In this document: one piece after another, positions 8,183 to 15,959 of the stretch | Layout: the number at the start of each line of letters is the position of its first letter | Numbering within the stretch: position 1 is the first letter of the stretch | NCBI RefSeq assembly: GCF_900128945.1 | Contig: NZ_FQUD01000001.1 | Span: forward strand, 1,082,431-1,146,430 | From: Chryseobacterium sp. OV279 | GTDB taxonomy: Bacteria > Bacteroidota > Bacteroidia > Flavobacteriales > Weeksellaceae | Direction: 5' to 3' | DNA: 64,000 bases | Made by a program: the position numbers and the translations under genes | The notes under the pieces: model-generated | Seen by the model: only the letters and a program-made list of their open reading frames with translations | Told to the model about the DNA's origin: nothing | Databases searched by the model: none

Positions 8183-9921
8183 TGCAGCAGAAATTAATTT
8201 ACATACTGTTTATTTTTGCATCCGTAATTTCTTACGGACAGGTTAACCTGTTTATGGAGTCTGATAAGACAGATTATAATGGAAAGGACATTGTGAACCT
8301 TACGATTATTCTCGAACTTAATGGAGTGGACCTTGAACCACAGACCCGTTTTCAGCTTCCCGATCTTTCAAAATTTACCATTATTGGAAGTGGATCAGTA
8401 ACCAATACTGTGATCGACCCGGCTACCAATACCCTTATAACTCAAAAAGTAACCAGAATTGCTCTTGAGCCCAAGAAAAAAGGGAAGGTGAAGATTGGTT
8501 CCGTATTGGTAACGGTTAATAACAAGATTTACAAGACCGAACCTTTTGACGTCAATATAAAAGATATTATTGAAAAGAGATCTCTTGCTACGAATATGGC
8601 CAGCGAGATGTATCTGAATATGGAGATTGAGGACCGTGAGGTGTATCAGGATCAGCCAACCATAGCAGTTTTGAGGGTGTACTCCAAAAATATGGACAAT
8701 TTCAGAAAGGTGAAAGATGTCCGTCTTCCGAATCAGGATAACATCAATGTACATGCGATAAGCATGAGCAAATCGGAGATTGATCCTTCCGGGGCAGGAA
8801 ATATGGCTTCACAGACTTTGGCGGTATTCATGGTGTTTCCTAACGAAGCAGGCTATGTAGAGGTTCCTTCCGTATCAGCATCGGTAAGTTCTTATGCGAA
8901 TAAAAATAAAATTGTTTCCAATAAAGTAAAGCTTAATGTAAAAAAACTTCCTGAAGGATCGCCTGAATGCTTCAAAAATGCAGTAGGAAACTTCAGTGTG
9001 AATGTGTATAATGCATCAAAGGATAAGATAGAGGTTGAAAAGCCGATCCATGTGATTGTCAAAGTTTCGGGAGAAGGAAACCTTCCCGATATGTATCTTC
9101 CAAAAATCTTAGCGTCTCCGGACTATGAAGTTTTTACCCCGAAAATTACATCAAAAGTAGCTCCGGGAACAACAGGTATGAAAGGGGAAATGTTCGCGAA
9201 TTATGTAGTGATTCCTAAAAAATCGGGTCCTATCTCAATTCAGACTGAGCAATTTGCCTTCTTTGATCCGGCAAGCCGTGAATATGTAGATCTTGGACAG
9301 GAAACCCTTGCCTTGAGTGCATTTTCTCATGACCAGATCCTTGAATCCCGTACTACGGTTGAAAAGGTGAATGAATACACCAACACACTTTTGGAAACCG
9401 TAAATACGCCGGTTCTAAAGACAACCACATTTAAAGTAAAAGAAAAAAGTAAATTCCACTGGAGTATTCTTTTAACCAATATTGCGATTCTTGTAGGATT
9501 GTTTGTGATCTACTTACTATTCAAGACTTGGCAAAAAAAACGAGCGTTAGTTAGAGAAACAACATCTCCGAAACCGCTTGGTTCTGTGGCAGAAACAGAA
9601 AAAGAAATCAGAGAAACACTGAAGACGGATATCAATGATTATTTCAGCTACCTTGAAAATCTTAAAGATAACGGAGACTATCAAAAGTTCTTTGATACGC
9701 TGGAAGAAATGGATCTTGAAGTAAGAAACCAGTATTTCAAGAGTTCTTCAGAGGAGTTCAGAACATTTTTGGAAAGTCATAAAGGATCTTCCGTAGCAGA
9801 GGAGTACAGAAATCTGTTGCAAAGAATTCAAATTGAGAAATACTCACCTTTGAAATCTGCAGAGGGAATGGATGAACTTTTAAAAGCAGTTGTTAATTTG
9901 TATTCACGAATTAGCAAATAA
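8182..9921 (+). CDS. batD: BatD-family membrane protein (oxygen-tolerance domain)
   Basis: A 579-aa protein with a signal peptide (about 1-20, ending SYGQ), a long beta-rich periplasmic region of several Ig-like domains, one transmembrane helix (WSILLTNIAILVGLFVIYLL, about residues 430-450), and a charged helical cytoplasmic domain of roughly 120 residues. This matches BatD. In-frame TTG and GTG codons precede it at 8176 and 8179; the ATG at 8182, overlapping the batC stop, is the better start. In many relatives a BatE (TPR plus SH3) gene follows, but here the next gene encodes MarC. Confidence 0.9.
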   Translation: MQQKLIYILFIFASVISYGQVNLFMESDKTDYNGKDIVNLTIILELNGVDLEPQTRFQLPDLSKFTIIGSGSVTNTVIDPATNTLITQKVTRIALEPKKKGKVKIGSVLVTVNNKIYKTEPFDVNIKDIIEKRSLATNMASEMYLNMEIEDREVYQDQPTIAVLRVYSKNMDNFRKVKDVRLPNQDNINVHAISMSKSEIDPSGAGNMASQTLAVFMVFPNEAGYVEVPSVSASVSSYANKNKIVSNKVKLNVKKLPEGSPECFKNAVGNFSVNVYNASKDKIEVEKPIHVIVKVSGEGNLPDMYLPKILASPDYEVFTPKITSKVAPGTTGMKGEMFANYVVIPKKSGPISIQTEQFAFFDPASREYVDLGQETLALSAFSHDQILESRTTVEKVNEYTNTLLETVNTPVLKTTTFKVKEKSKFHWSILLTNIAILVGLFVIYLLFKTWQKKRALVRETTSPKPLGSVAETEKEIRETLKTDINDYFSYLENLKDNGDYQKFFDTLEEMDLEVRNQYFKSSSEEFRTFLESHKGSSVAEEYRNLLQRIQIEKYSPLKSAEGMDELLKAVVNLYSRISK

Positions 9922-9935
9922 TCAATTTTTTTTCA

Positions 9936-9943
9936 TATTTTTG
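9936..9943 (+). promoter_or_regulatory. Possible -7 element for the marC-like gene
   Basis: TATTTTTG fits the Bacteroidota TAnnTTTG element, 22 nt before the start of the MarC-family gene. The -33 TTG is not convincing. It would start a separate transcript after batD. Confidence 0.4.
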
Positions 9944-9965
9944 CGAAATTATTAATTACAAAGAG

Positions 9966-10568
9966 ATGGAAATATTTAATGATTTCTCTATTAAAGAGAT
10001 CGTTACCTGCTTTATGGTTCTTTTTGCCGTGATCGATATTATAGGCTCTGTTCCTATCGTGGTAAGCCTTCAGCAGAAGTTTGGCCAGATAGAAGCCGGA
10101 AAAGCATCTATTACTGCCGGGGTGATCATGATTGTTTTTCTTTTCGTGGGAAACAAAATCCTAAAGCTTATCGGAGTAGATGTAAACTCATTTGCCATTG
10201 CGGGTGCTTTTGTGATTTTTATCATAGCCCTGGAAATGATTTTGGGAATCGAGATCAACAAAACCACCGAAGCAAAGGCGGCATCCATCGTCCCTATTGC
10301 GTTTCCGCTGGTTGCCGGTGCAGGAACCCTTACCACAACACTGTCTCTTAGAGCTGAATTTCATGACATTAATATTATTTTAGGAATTGTTCTCAATACA
10401 ATTTTCGTATATTTGGTGCTGAAATCAGCGAAGTGGCTGGAAAACAAAATGGGGGAGGCAACTCTGTCTATTCTTCAGAAAGTTTTCGGGATCATTCTTT
10501 TGGCGATTTCAATAAAATTATTCACCGCTAACTTTGCCCAATTGGTGCAGAACTATATTAATTTTTAA
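9966..10568 (+). CDS. MarC family integral membrane protein
   Basis: A 200-aa protein with about six transmembrane helices and the MarC/UPF0056 pattern: an N-terminal helix with AVIDIIGSVPIV, a central ALEMILGIEI, and a Pro/Gly-rich PIAFPLVAGAGTLTT segment. Family members were once linked to multiple antibiotic resistance, but that link was withdrawn, and their transport substrate is unknown. It follows batD by 44 nt with its own possible promoter and precedes a small membrane protein by 5 nt, with which it probably forms a unit. Confidence 0.88.
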   Translation: MEIFNDFSIKEIVTCFMVLFAVIDIIGSVPIVVSLQQKFGQIEAGKASITAGVIMIVFLFVGNKILKLIGVDVNSFAIAGAFVIFIIALEMILGIEINKTTEAKAASIVPIAFPLVAGAGTLTTTLSLRAEFHDINIILGIVLNTIFVYLVLKSAKWLENKMGEATLSILQKVFGIILLAISIKLFTANFAQLVQNYINF

Positions 10569-10573
10569 GAATC

Positions 10574-10768
10574 ATGCAGAAGTTTTATAAAGTATTTCTA
10601 GTTGTGTTTATCGTTTTTATTGCCATCAATCTTTATGCATTAGACTGGCAGACGGATCTTTTATCAGAAGATAACCTGAAGTTTGTATTTTCAATCGCTT
10701 CAGCAGTTCTCGGTTTGATTTTGCTTTTCGTGTTAGATACATGGAGCAGGATCGGAGTGAAGAAATAA
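10574..10768 (+). CDS. Small two-helix membrane protein
   Basis: A 64-aa protein with two hydrophobic segments (about 5-23 and 39-56) joined by a polar loop (DWQTDLLSEDN), ending in a basic tail. No named family is recognised. Tight coupling to the MarC-family gene (5-nt gap) and the strong terminator immediately downstream support it as a real last gene of that unit. The function is unknown. Confidence 0.7.
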   Translation: MQKFYKVFLVVFIVFIAINLYALDWQTDLLSEDNLKFVFSIASAVLGLILLFVLDTWSRIGVKK

Positions 10769-10796
10769 TCTCAGAATCACATTATTCTATATAATA

Positions 10797-10830
10797 AAAC
10801 CTCTTTCGTTGAAAAGAGGTTTTTGTTTTT
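10797..10830 (+). terminator. Rho-independent terminator after the marC unit
   Basis: AAACCTCTTT (10797-10806) pairs perfectly with 10813-10822 and is followed by a T-rich run. It closes the moxR-to-marC block. Confidence 0.85.
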
Positions 10831-10834
10831 ACTA

Positions 10835-10989
10835 CTGGTGGCTTTGAGGTCCTCAGCCACCAGTGCTGTATGGTATTGGTGAATGTGGCTTCGAGAGCCT
10901 CAACCACCAAGTGCGCTTTATAAAATTAAGTGTACATCCAGGAATAATAGGGCAAAAATCTCTGGGTGGCTGAGGTACTCGAAGCCACC
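10835..10989. repeat. Three copies of a GGTGGCT..AGCCACC hairpin element
   Basis: Three GC-rich imperfect palindromes of about 25-29 nt lie at 10835-10863, 10884-10909 and, inverted, 10965-10989. All fit GGTGGCTTYGAG-n-CCTCAGCCACC, with outer arms GGTGGCT/AGCCACC and inner arms GAG/CTC. They sit between the marC terminator and the end of menF and resemble REP-type intergenic hairpins. Confidence 0.75.
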
Positions 10990-10994
10990 TCTCA

Positions 10995-11960
10995 CTAAGA
11001 AACCACAAGATTCTTTAAAACAGCCTCCGATTTCAGCTCTGTTTCACGCCACTCTTTTTCCGCATCACTTTGTGCAGTGATACCGCCACCTACAAAGATG
11101 TGTACGGAATCTTTATACAGTCTTGCGCATCGGAGATTCACAAAATACATGACGCTTTCATCGGTTTCTACTTTAATAAAGCCGGCATAAAATTCACGTG
11201 GGAATTTTTCAAACTTCTGGATGTTCTGTTTGCAGAAATCTTTTGGAATTCCACACACTGCCGGAGTAGGATGGAGGTCATGGATCAGGCTGTCGAGATC
11301 CTCAGGCTGTATACGGGCCTTGAAGTCTGTCCTGAGGTGTTTGATGTTTCCAGAGATATGATCGTAGGTTTCCGATACTTCTATGTTCTCTGAATAATTT
11401 TCAAGAATGTCCTTGATATAAGACGTAACGGGTTTTTGCTCTTCAATTTCCTTTTCTGTCCATTCCTCAGATACCGGAAGTGTTCCGGCAAGGCTCATGG
11501 TTTCAAACTGATGTGTTGTTTTATTGAATTTTCCTAAAGTCTCTGAAAAAGCACCCATCCAGGCATTCTTTCCGTCATTGAAGAGGTATCTGAAGGCGTT
11601 GGGGTAAGACGTGCAGAGCTTTTTAAAACTTTCCTTATAATCGATTTCGTTAAAGTCAGTGAAGATTTTCCTTCTGGAGTAGACGAGTTTAGGAAGATCA
11701 TGGTCTTTAATGACCTCGATGACCTCATGAAGGGTCTTTACATATTCGTCTTTGGTTTCTTCATTGAAATGACTTTCATCTTTCAGCAAATTTTCATTCG
11801 TAATTGTATCATGCTCAAACTGCCCGGAAGCGTTGATGATATGACCTTCAAAAGTAATCTGTCTCAAAAGATCAAAAGACTGAAAACTTACGGATTCTTT
11901 GTCTTGTTTCTGATCGGTTGAATACACCGTTTCGTCGAAAGGAAGTTTGAAATAAATCAT
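10995..11960 (-). CDS. menF: Isochorismate synthase (menaquinone pathway)
   Basis: A 321-aa chorismate-utilising enzyme that converts chorismate to isochorismate, the first step of menaquinone synthesis. Hallmarks are MSLAGTLP, HLRTDF, the HPTPAVCGIPK block, GFIKVE, and the C-terminal GGGITAQSDAEKEWRETELK with Mg-binding and active-site acids. It is shorter than the E. coli enzyme because the N-terminal lobe is reduced, as is usual in Bacteroidota. A strong promoter lies at 12034-12063. A hot-dog thioesterase gene upstream on the same strand may also serve menaquinone synthesis. EntC-type siderophore use is less likely since no siderophore genes are nearby. Confidence 0.9.
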   Translation of the reverse strand: MIYFKLPFDETVYSTDQKQDKESVSFQSFDLLRQITFEGHIINASGQFEHDTITNENLLKDESHFNEETKDEYVKTLHEVIEVIKDHDLPKLVYSRRKIFTDFNEIDYKESFKKLCTSYPNAFRYLFNDGKNAWMGAFSETLGKFNKTTHQFETMSLAGTLPVSEEWTEKEIEEQKPVTSYIKDILENYSENIEVSETYDHISGNIKHLRTDFKARIQPEDLDSLIHDLHPTPAVCGIPKDFCKQNIQKFEKFPREFYAGFIKVETDESVMYFVNLRCARLYKDSVHIFVGGGITAQSDAEKEWRETELKSEAVLKNLVVS

Positions 11961-12033
11961 TAATTATGGATGGATTTTGAAAATCATCAACTGGAAATAG
12001 TATAGGAAATTTCCAGATTGATTTTCCTTTCAG

Positions 12034-12063
12034 CAAAGGTATTATTAGTCTTAAAAATGTCAA
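12034..12063 (-). promoter_or_regulatory. Promoter for menF (TTG-N19-TACCTTTG)
   Basis: On the minus strand a TTG (12061-12063) is followed after 19 nt by TACCTTTG (12034-12041), an excellent match to the flavobacterial -33/-7 promoter. It lies 73 nt upstream of the menF start codon. Confidence 0.75.
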
Positions 12064-12164
12064 AATTAAAAGCAGATTTTTTTACGGAAATGTTCCCGAT
12101 TTTTACAGACCAGTGTGTCGAATTTGAAAAGGCAATTTTAAAGAGTAAAAAATCACAATTCAGC

Positions 12165-12195
12165 ATAAAAAAAAGACCCAATTTTTTTGAGTCTT
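12165..12195 (-). terminator. Terminator after the hot-dog thioesterase gene
   Basis: Read on the minus strand, AAGACTC pairs with GGGTCTT around a 9-nt loop (12173-12195, one G-U pair), followed by a run of eight U. It lies just downstream of the stop at 12219. Confidence 0.7.
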
Positions 12196-12218
12196 CTATT
12201 TTTTTTTGATTTTTTTCT

Positions 12219-12650
12219 CTATTTCAGAATGATATTGTTGGTCATCGTGGTATGATTGATGAGGATTCCTTTTTCATCCCTGATTTCTATTTCAGAAACA
12301 TGCATCGTTTTTCCTTTTCTGATGAAACGTGCTGTAGCCGTTACGATGCCATCTTTTTTGCTTTTAAGGTGATTGGAATTGATATTCGTTCCTACACCGT
12401 AATATTTGCTGCCGTCGATAAAAATATTAGACAGACTTGATCCCAGCGTTTCTGCCAGCACACAGCTTGCTCCTCCGTGCAGAATACCGAACGGCTGGTG
12501 TACCTTTGGCTGTACCGGCATTGTAGCGGTCAGGGTTTCATTTTCAACGTCGATATCGATGAATTGTATTTCAAGTGTTTTGGCTAATGTTACCCCGTTT
12601 CCCCAGCTGTTAAGGAATACAAGGAGTTCTTCTTTAGTCTGACCTTTCAT
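12219..12650 (-). CDS. Hot-dog fold thioesterase (PaaI / DHNA-CoA hydrolase-like)
   Basis: A 143-aa single-domain hot-dog thioesterase. The active-site pattern HQPFGILHGGASCVLAETL (about residues 51-69) matches the PaaI/YdiI/MenI group, where an acidic residue in the helix (LAE) activates water. Its neighbour menF makes 1,4-dihydroxy-2-naphthoyl-CoA hydrolysis in menaquinone synthesis an attractive role, but members of this fold act on many acyl-CoAs, so this is inference. It has its own terminator and is therefore probably not cotranscribed with menF. Confidence 0.85.
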   Translation of the reverse strand: MKGQTKEELLVFLNSWGNGVTLAKTLEIQFIDIDVENETLTATMPVQPKVHQPFGILHGGASCVLAETLGSSLSNIFIDGSKYYGVGTNINSNHLKSKKDGIVTATARFIRKGKTMHVSEIEIRDEKGILINHTTMTNNIILK

Positions 12651-12705
12651 TGTATTGGTATGAATGATAATTGATGATTAATAATCGGATGATGGCTTTT
12701 TGCTT

Positions 12706-13308
12706 CTAGCTTTTGGCTTCGTCCTCCGTACCAGTTCCCATAATATTCGGGTTCCAGTTGGCCGGGATTTTGGGTCCGATATCATTTTTAATGTAATAAT
12801 CCTGAATCTCTTCCATAATCTCGGAAAAAGGAACAGAAGCAATTCTTTCGTAAGGAATGGTGTACCCTAAGTAAACGATATTTCTCTTGAAATCGCCTGC
12901 TGCCAGTACAATGGGTACTTTGGCCGCCAATGCCATATGATAGAATCCTTTTCTCCATTTTGGAACCCAGCTTCGGGTACCTTCCGGGGTGATCACAAGA
13001 CTGAAATCTTCTTTTTCAAACTGTTTAGCCACAAAATTCACCAGATCATTTTTCTGACTTCTGTCGATTCCGATCCCTCCAAGACCTCTTACAAGGCCCC
13101 CGTACCACGCTTTTGTATGGGCATCTTTAATGATGATTTTCAAAGGTTTTTCTAAAGACCAGTAGGCAAGATTTCCCAATAGATACTCCATGTTGTGGGT
13201 ATGTGGTGCCACCACGAGGATACATCGGTTCAGGCTATTTACATCACCCTGCAGGACGACTTTCCAGCCCAGCATCTTTAACATTAATTTACCTATCAGT
13301 TTTCTCAT
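12706..13308 (-). CDS. 1-acyl-glycerol-3-phosphate acyltransferase-like protein (PlsC fold)
   Basis: A 200-aa membrane-associated acyltransferase. Block I reads APHTHNMEY, so the catalytic motif is H-x4-E rather than the usual H-x4-D. Block III is TPEGTRS, and GIGIDRS gives a plausible block II. Members transfer acyl chains to lysophospholipids or related acceptors. An attenuator-like hairpin lies only 17 nt upstream of the start and a 20-codon ORF beyond it, suggesting leader-mediated control. The Asp-to-Glu change should be checked but may be normal in this subfamily. Confidence 0.82.
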   Translation of the reverse strand: MRKLIGKLMLKMLGWKVVLQGDVNSLNRCILVVAPHTHNMEYLLGNLAYWSLEKPLKIIIKDAHTKAWYGGLVRGLGGIGIDRSQKNDLVNFVAKQFEKEDFSLVITPEGTRSWVPKWRKGFYHMALAAKVPIVLAAGDFKRNIVYLGYTIPYERIASVPFSEIMEEIQDYYIKNDIGPKIPANWNPNIMGTGTEDEAKS

Positions 13309-13325
13309 ATATCGTTAGATTAAAA

Positions 13326-13355
13326 CAAAAAAGTATAACCAAACAGGTTATACTT
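13326..13355 (-). terminator. Terminator/attenuator hairpin between the 20-aa ORF and the acyltransferase
   Basis: AAGTATAACC (13331-13340) pairs perfectly with 13346-13355. On the minus strand the 10-bp stem is followed by a U-run. It ends 17 nt before the acyltransferase start, so any transcript beginning upstream must read through it. Confidence 0.75.
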
Positions 13356-13382
13356 TACAAATATATTGAAATATTATCGCTC

Positions 13383-13445
13383 TTAAAACAAACCGCTGAT
13401 TAAATCTGCGATCTTCATTACAATTTCTAGTGCAACTTGTACCAT
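13383..13445 (-). CDS. Putative 20-aa hydrophobic/amphipathic peptide
   Basis: An ATG-initiated ORF of 20 codons, peptide MVQVALEIVMKIADLISGLF, strongly hydrophobic with spaced acidic and basic residues as in an amphipathic helix. It lies between an AT-rich upstream region with a near-consensus -7 box and a perfect 10-bp terminator hairpin, so it has the outline of a complete small transcription unit. It could be a leader peptide for the acyltransferase, a small membrane peptide, or chance. Short ORFs are frequent by chance, so confidence is low to moderate. Confidence 0.4.
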   Translation of the reverse strand: MVQVALEIVMKIADLISGLF

Positions 13446-13616
13446 GGTTAAGGTGTTTTTTATTGATTTGGTTAATTATTTTTAACTACACGAAGGTATA
13501 ACATTTTTTTAACATAGCGAACTAAATAATATTTTTTTTCCGGTTTCTGAGAGAAGAAGAGTGTGAATTTCAAACGGTTGCCTTCCATTCACACCTCCTG
13601 CACTCTCTGAAGTTAA

Positions 13617-15335
13617 TTATTTAGTTTGTATGGAGATTTCGTCTTTTCCGTCTTTGATTTTGATGTCCACGTTTTTGTTCATTTTTTTGATGCTGGACTT
13701 CATAGAATCAATAACCACGTCAGCCTGATTTTTCGGAACTTTTTTTCCGTTGATGATAAGGCTGTCTTTATCATCGGAGTTGTATTCAATCGTAGAACCG
13801 TTTACAGAAATTTTATTTTTTTCAATTCTGATGTGTCCGTTCTCGTCTCTGTCCTGATCGTCATCATTAATTCCGTCTCCATTAAGATCTCCATCGAAAT
13901 CAATTCCGTCTTTTTTCACAGGAATTACTACTGCATTTTGAGGAATTACAAGTTCGTAATCTACTCTGTAATGTCTGAATCTGTGCTCGTAAGGATACTT
14001 GATGTAGTTTGGAAGCATTACCTTGTTTCCTACGATTTCTACAGGTACGTTAATCTGAACAGGAACGTTATAACCGTTTCCTTCTTTTTTAATGATCAGG
14101 TAAGGTGTTTTCACCTCAGGTTTTCTTGTAACTTCTACAGAGATATAATCTTCTTTGTAAACCGTTTTCTTATCAGAATAAATGTCGTCATCGTAAGCGG
14201 TGAAATTCTGAGGAATATTGACCTGCTTCACATCTACATAAAGGGTATCAGAAGTGGTGTTGATGGCAATATTTTCCGTGTCTTCCTTGCTTCCTTTGTA
14301 GATCAGGTTTTTCTTCGCCATGCTTACTCCGAAATAAGTTCCAAGTCCGATAAGCAGAAGGAAAAGTCCTCCGATTACCCATCCGATATTTCTAAGTTTA
14401 GTCTTTGGAGAAAAGATCTTGATGCTCAATAAGCTGAAAAGTATAGTAGGGATTAAACATCCTATGATCATAATGGCTACCAGCACTTTATCCAGATTGT
14501 TGTCATCCATATAGAATCTCATCTCATTGGCACCTGGAAAATCTGCATCCATACCGAACAGTCCGAAGATCACAAATATACCGATGATGCTTCCTATCGC
14601 CATAAGGACGAAAATTCCACCTACAAAGTATTTCAGGATATTCCATACTCCGCTCCCTGCATTATCAATATAAGGTTTGCTTTCGTTGTACATTTCTCCG
14701 ACCCTCTGAGTAGATTCGTTGGCAAACTGAACCAGTTTGTTGGATTCGCTCTTAAGATTGTCGAAGTTCATAGGCTTTCCCTTCATTTTCAGGTAATCTG
14801 CAGCTGTTTCAGCTTTTGGAAGTACAATCCAGAGAATAACATACAGAAGGCCGATCAGTGAAGAAGAAATCGCTGCTGTGAAAATACCCAGTACAAAGAT
14901 TCCCAGCCAGATCGCTCTCATTGCGGTAATATCCATTCCTACATAGTGAGCAAGTCCTGCACATACTCCGGCGATTTTTTGTCTTTCCGGATCACGGAAC
15001 AGTTGTTTCTTATCTGTAAATTCAGCACCTGCCTGGTGTGTTCTTTTGGTATTCTTTTCAGAATAGTAAGCTTCTTCCTGTTCTTCGATTTTTTCAGGAG
15101 ATCCGATCTGTGCGATTACTTTCTCTACGTCTGTATCGTTGATCACTTCACGTTTTCCTAAAGAATCTCTGAAGATTTCTACCATTCTTATTTCTATATC
15201 ATGCATTACCTCCTCCTCCTCTGAAGCATCCAATGAGCTTCTCAGTGCATTCAGGTAATCGCTGAGCTTTATATATGCGTGTTCTTCTATGGTGAAAGAA
15301 AAACCTGCGAGTCCTATTGAGAGTGTCTTGTTCAT
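13617..15335 (-). CDS. PspC domain-containing membrane protein
   Basis: A 572-aa protein. The N-terminus (about 1-95) is an acidic helical region like that found before PspC/DUF1700 domains. Residues about 110-172 form the PspC domain (RDPERQKIAGVCAGLAHYVG, then a hydrophobic helix and LYVILWIVLPK). Several more membrane helices follow between about 230 and 345. The C-terminal 220 residues are beta-rich and hydrophilic and include a calcium-loop-like stretch (DLNGDGINDDDQDRDENG). It lies 11 nt behind a PadR regulator gene, a frequent pairing in Bacteroidota that suggests envelope-stress sensing. Precise function is unknown. Confidence 0.88.
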   Translation of the reverse strand: MNKTLSIGLAGFSFTIEEHAYIKLSDYLNALRSSLDASEEEEVMHDIEIRMVEIFRDSLGKREVINDTDVEKVIAQIGSPEKIEEQEEAYYSEKNTKRTHQAGAEFTDKKQLFRDPERQKIAGVCAGLAHYVGMDITAMRAIWLGIFVLGIFTAAISSSLIGLLYVILWIVLPKAETAADYLKMKGKPMNFDNLKSESNKLVQFANESTQRVGEMYNESKPYIDNAGSGVWNILKYFVGGIFVLMAIGSIIGIFVIFGLFGMDADFPGANEMRFYMDDNNLDKVLVAIMIIGCLIPTILFSLLSIKIFSPKTKLRNIGWVIGGLFLLLIGLGTYFGVSMAKKNLIYKGSKEDTENIAINTTSDTLYVDVKQVNIPQNFTAYDDDIYSDKKTVYKEDYISVEVTRKPEVKTPYLIIKKEGNGYNVPVQINVPVEIVGNKVMLPNYIKYPYEHRFRHYRVDYELVIPQNAVVIPVKKDGIDFDGDLNGDGINDDDQDRDENGHIRIEKNKISVNGSTIEYNSDDKDSLIINGKKVPKNQADVVIDSMKSSIKKMNKNVDIKIKDGKDEISIQTK

Positions 15336-15346
15336 AGCTTTGTTTT

Positions 15347-15676
15347 TTAAATTTTTTGAGTGATTTGGTTTACTGACGCTGTCAGTTCAGCCCATGTATT
15401 TTGAAGTTCGTCCAAGAAAAGTTTTCCTTTTTCTGTGATCTGGTAATATTTTCTTGGGGGTCCTCCTGTAGATTCTTCCCATCTGTAGGAAAGGAACTCG
15501 CCGTTTTTCAGTCTTGTAAGGAGAGGATAGAGGGTTCCTTCCACTACATCCAGTTTTCCCTTTTTAAGCTCATCGATCAGGTCGGAAACATACATTTCAC
15601 GATGGTTGATGAGACTTAAAATACAGAATTCCAGAATTCCTTTACGCATTTGCGCTTTGGTATTTTCAGTATTCAT
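15347..15676 (-). CDS. PadR family transcriptional regulator
   Basis: A 109-aa winged-helix repressor of the PadR type: MRKGILEFCILSLI at the start, YVSDLIDELKKG in helix 2-3, and the diagnostic VVEGTLYPLLTRLKNGEFLSY recognition helix and wing, then GGPPRKYYQITEKG. It is the first gene of a two-gene unit with the PspC protein. Its promoter carries the palindrome ATTACA-N6-TGTAAT over the -7 element, which suggests autorepression. The effector is unknown. Confidence 0.92.
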   Translation of the reverse strand: MNTENTKAQMRKGILEFCILSLINHREMYVSDLIDELKKGKLDVVEGTLYPLLTRLKNGEFLSYRWEESTGGPPRKYYQITEKGKLFLDELQNTWAELTASVNQITQKI

Positions 15677-15750
15677 CTTTAATAAGTTTTGTTAATTAGT
15701 TATATTTTCAGAATAATGTTCCTAGCTAGATGAACTTCTTCCGATTTTAC

Positions 15751-15786
15751 ATTACAAAGATATGTAATTAAAATGGTAATATGCAA
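15751..15786 (-). promoter_or_regulatory. padR promoter with overlapping palindromic operator candidate
   Basis: On the minus strand a TTG (15784-15786) precedes TATCTTTG (15755-15762) with a 21-nt gap, a good flavobacterial promoter. The palindrome ATTACA-N6-TGTAAT (15751-15768) covers the -7 element. PadR repressors often bind such TACA/TGTA dyads, so autoregulation is likely. Confidence 0.7.
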
Positions 15787-15959
15787 TACAAAGTAGTGAA
15801 ATTTTTAAAAGAAATGATTTAAATTATTGATTATCAGTTAAATAAATTTTTATCAAAAATTAGGATAATTGAATATCAGATTAAAATCAGCTGAAAAAAA
15901 TGACAAATTGTAGCTGGTGATTCGTATTTTTGTTCTTAATTCATGAAATATTTAAATTA

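Larger units (their letters stand above)
13309..13616. other. Gap holding a 20-codon ORF and a strong hairpin
   Basis: This 308-nt gap contains a minus-strand hairpin with U-run (13326-13355), the short ORF 13383-13445, and an AT-rich upstream part (13446-13560) that could hold a promoter (TACCTTCG is a near match). The remaining 60 nt next to the PspC gene show nothing recognisable. Confidence 0.5.

Noticed and set aside
11700..12209. Small + strand frames around the menF upstream region
   Set aside because: They lie opposite menF or across its promoter and terminator and show no coding features.
13626..14432. 268-codon open frame on the + strand opposite the PspC gene
   Set aside because: It is a shadow of the PspC coding region: composition is extreme (Phe, Val, Ser, Ile-rich), and no domain or start context is seen, while the minus frame has a clear PspC domain.
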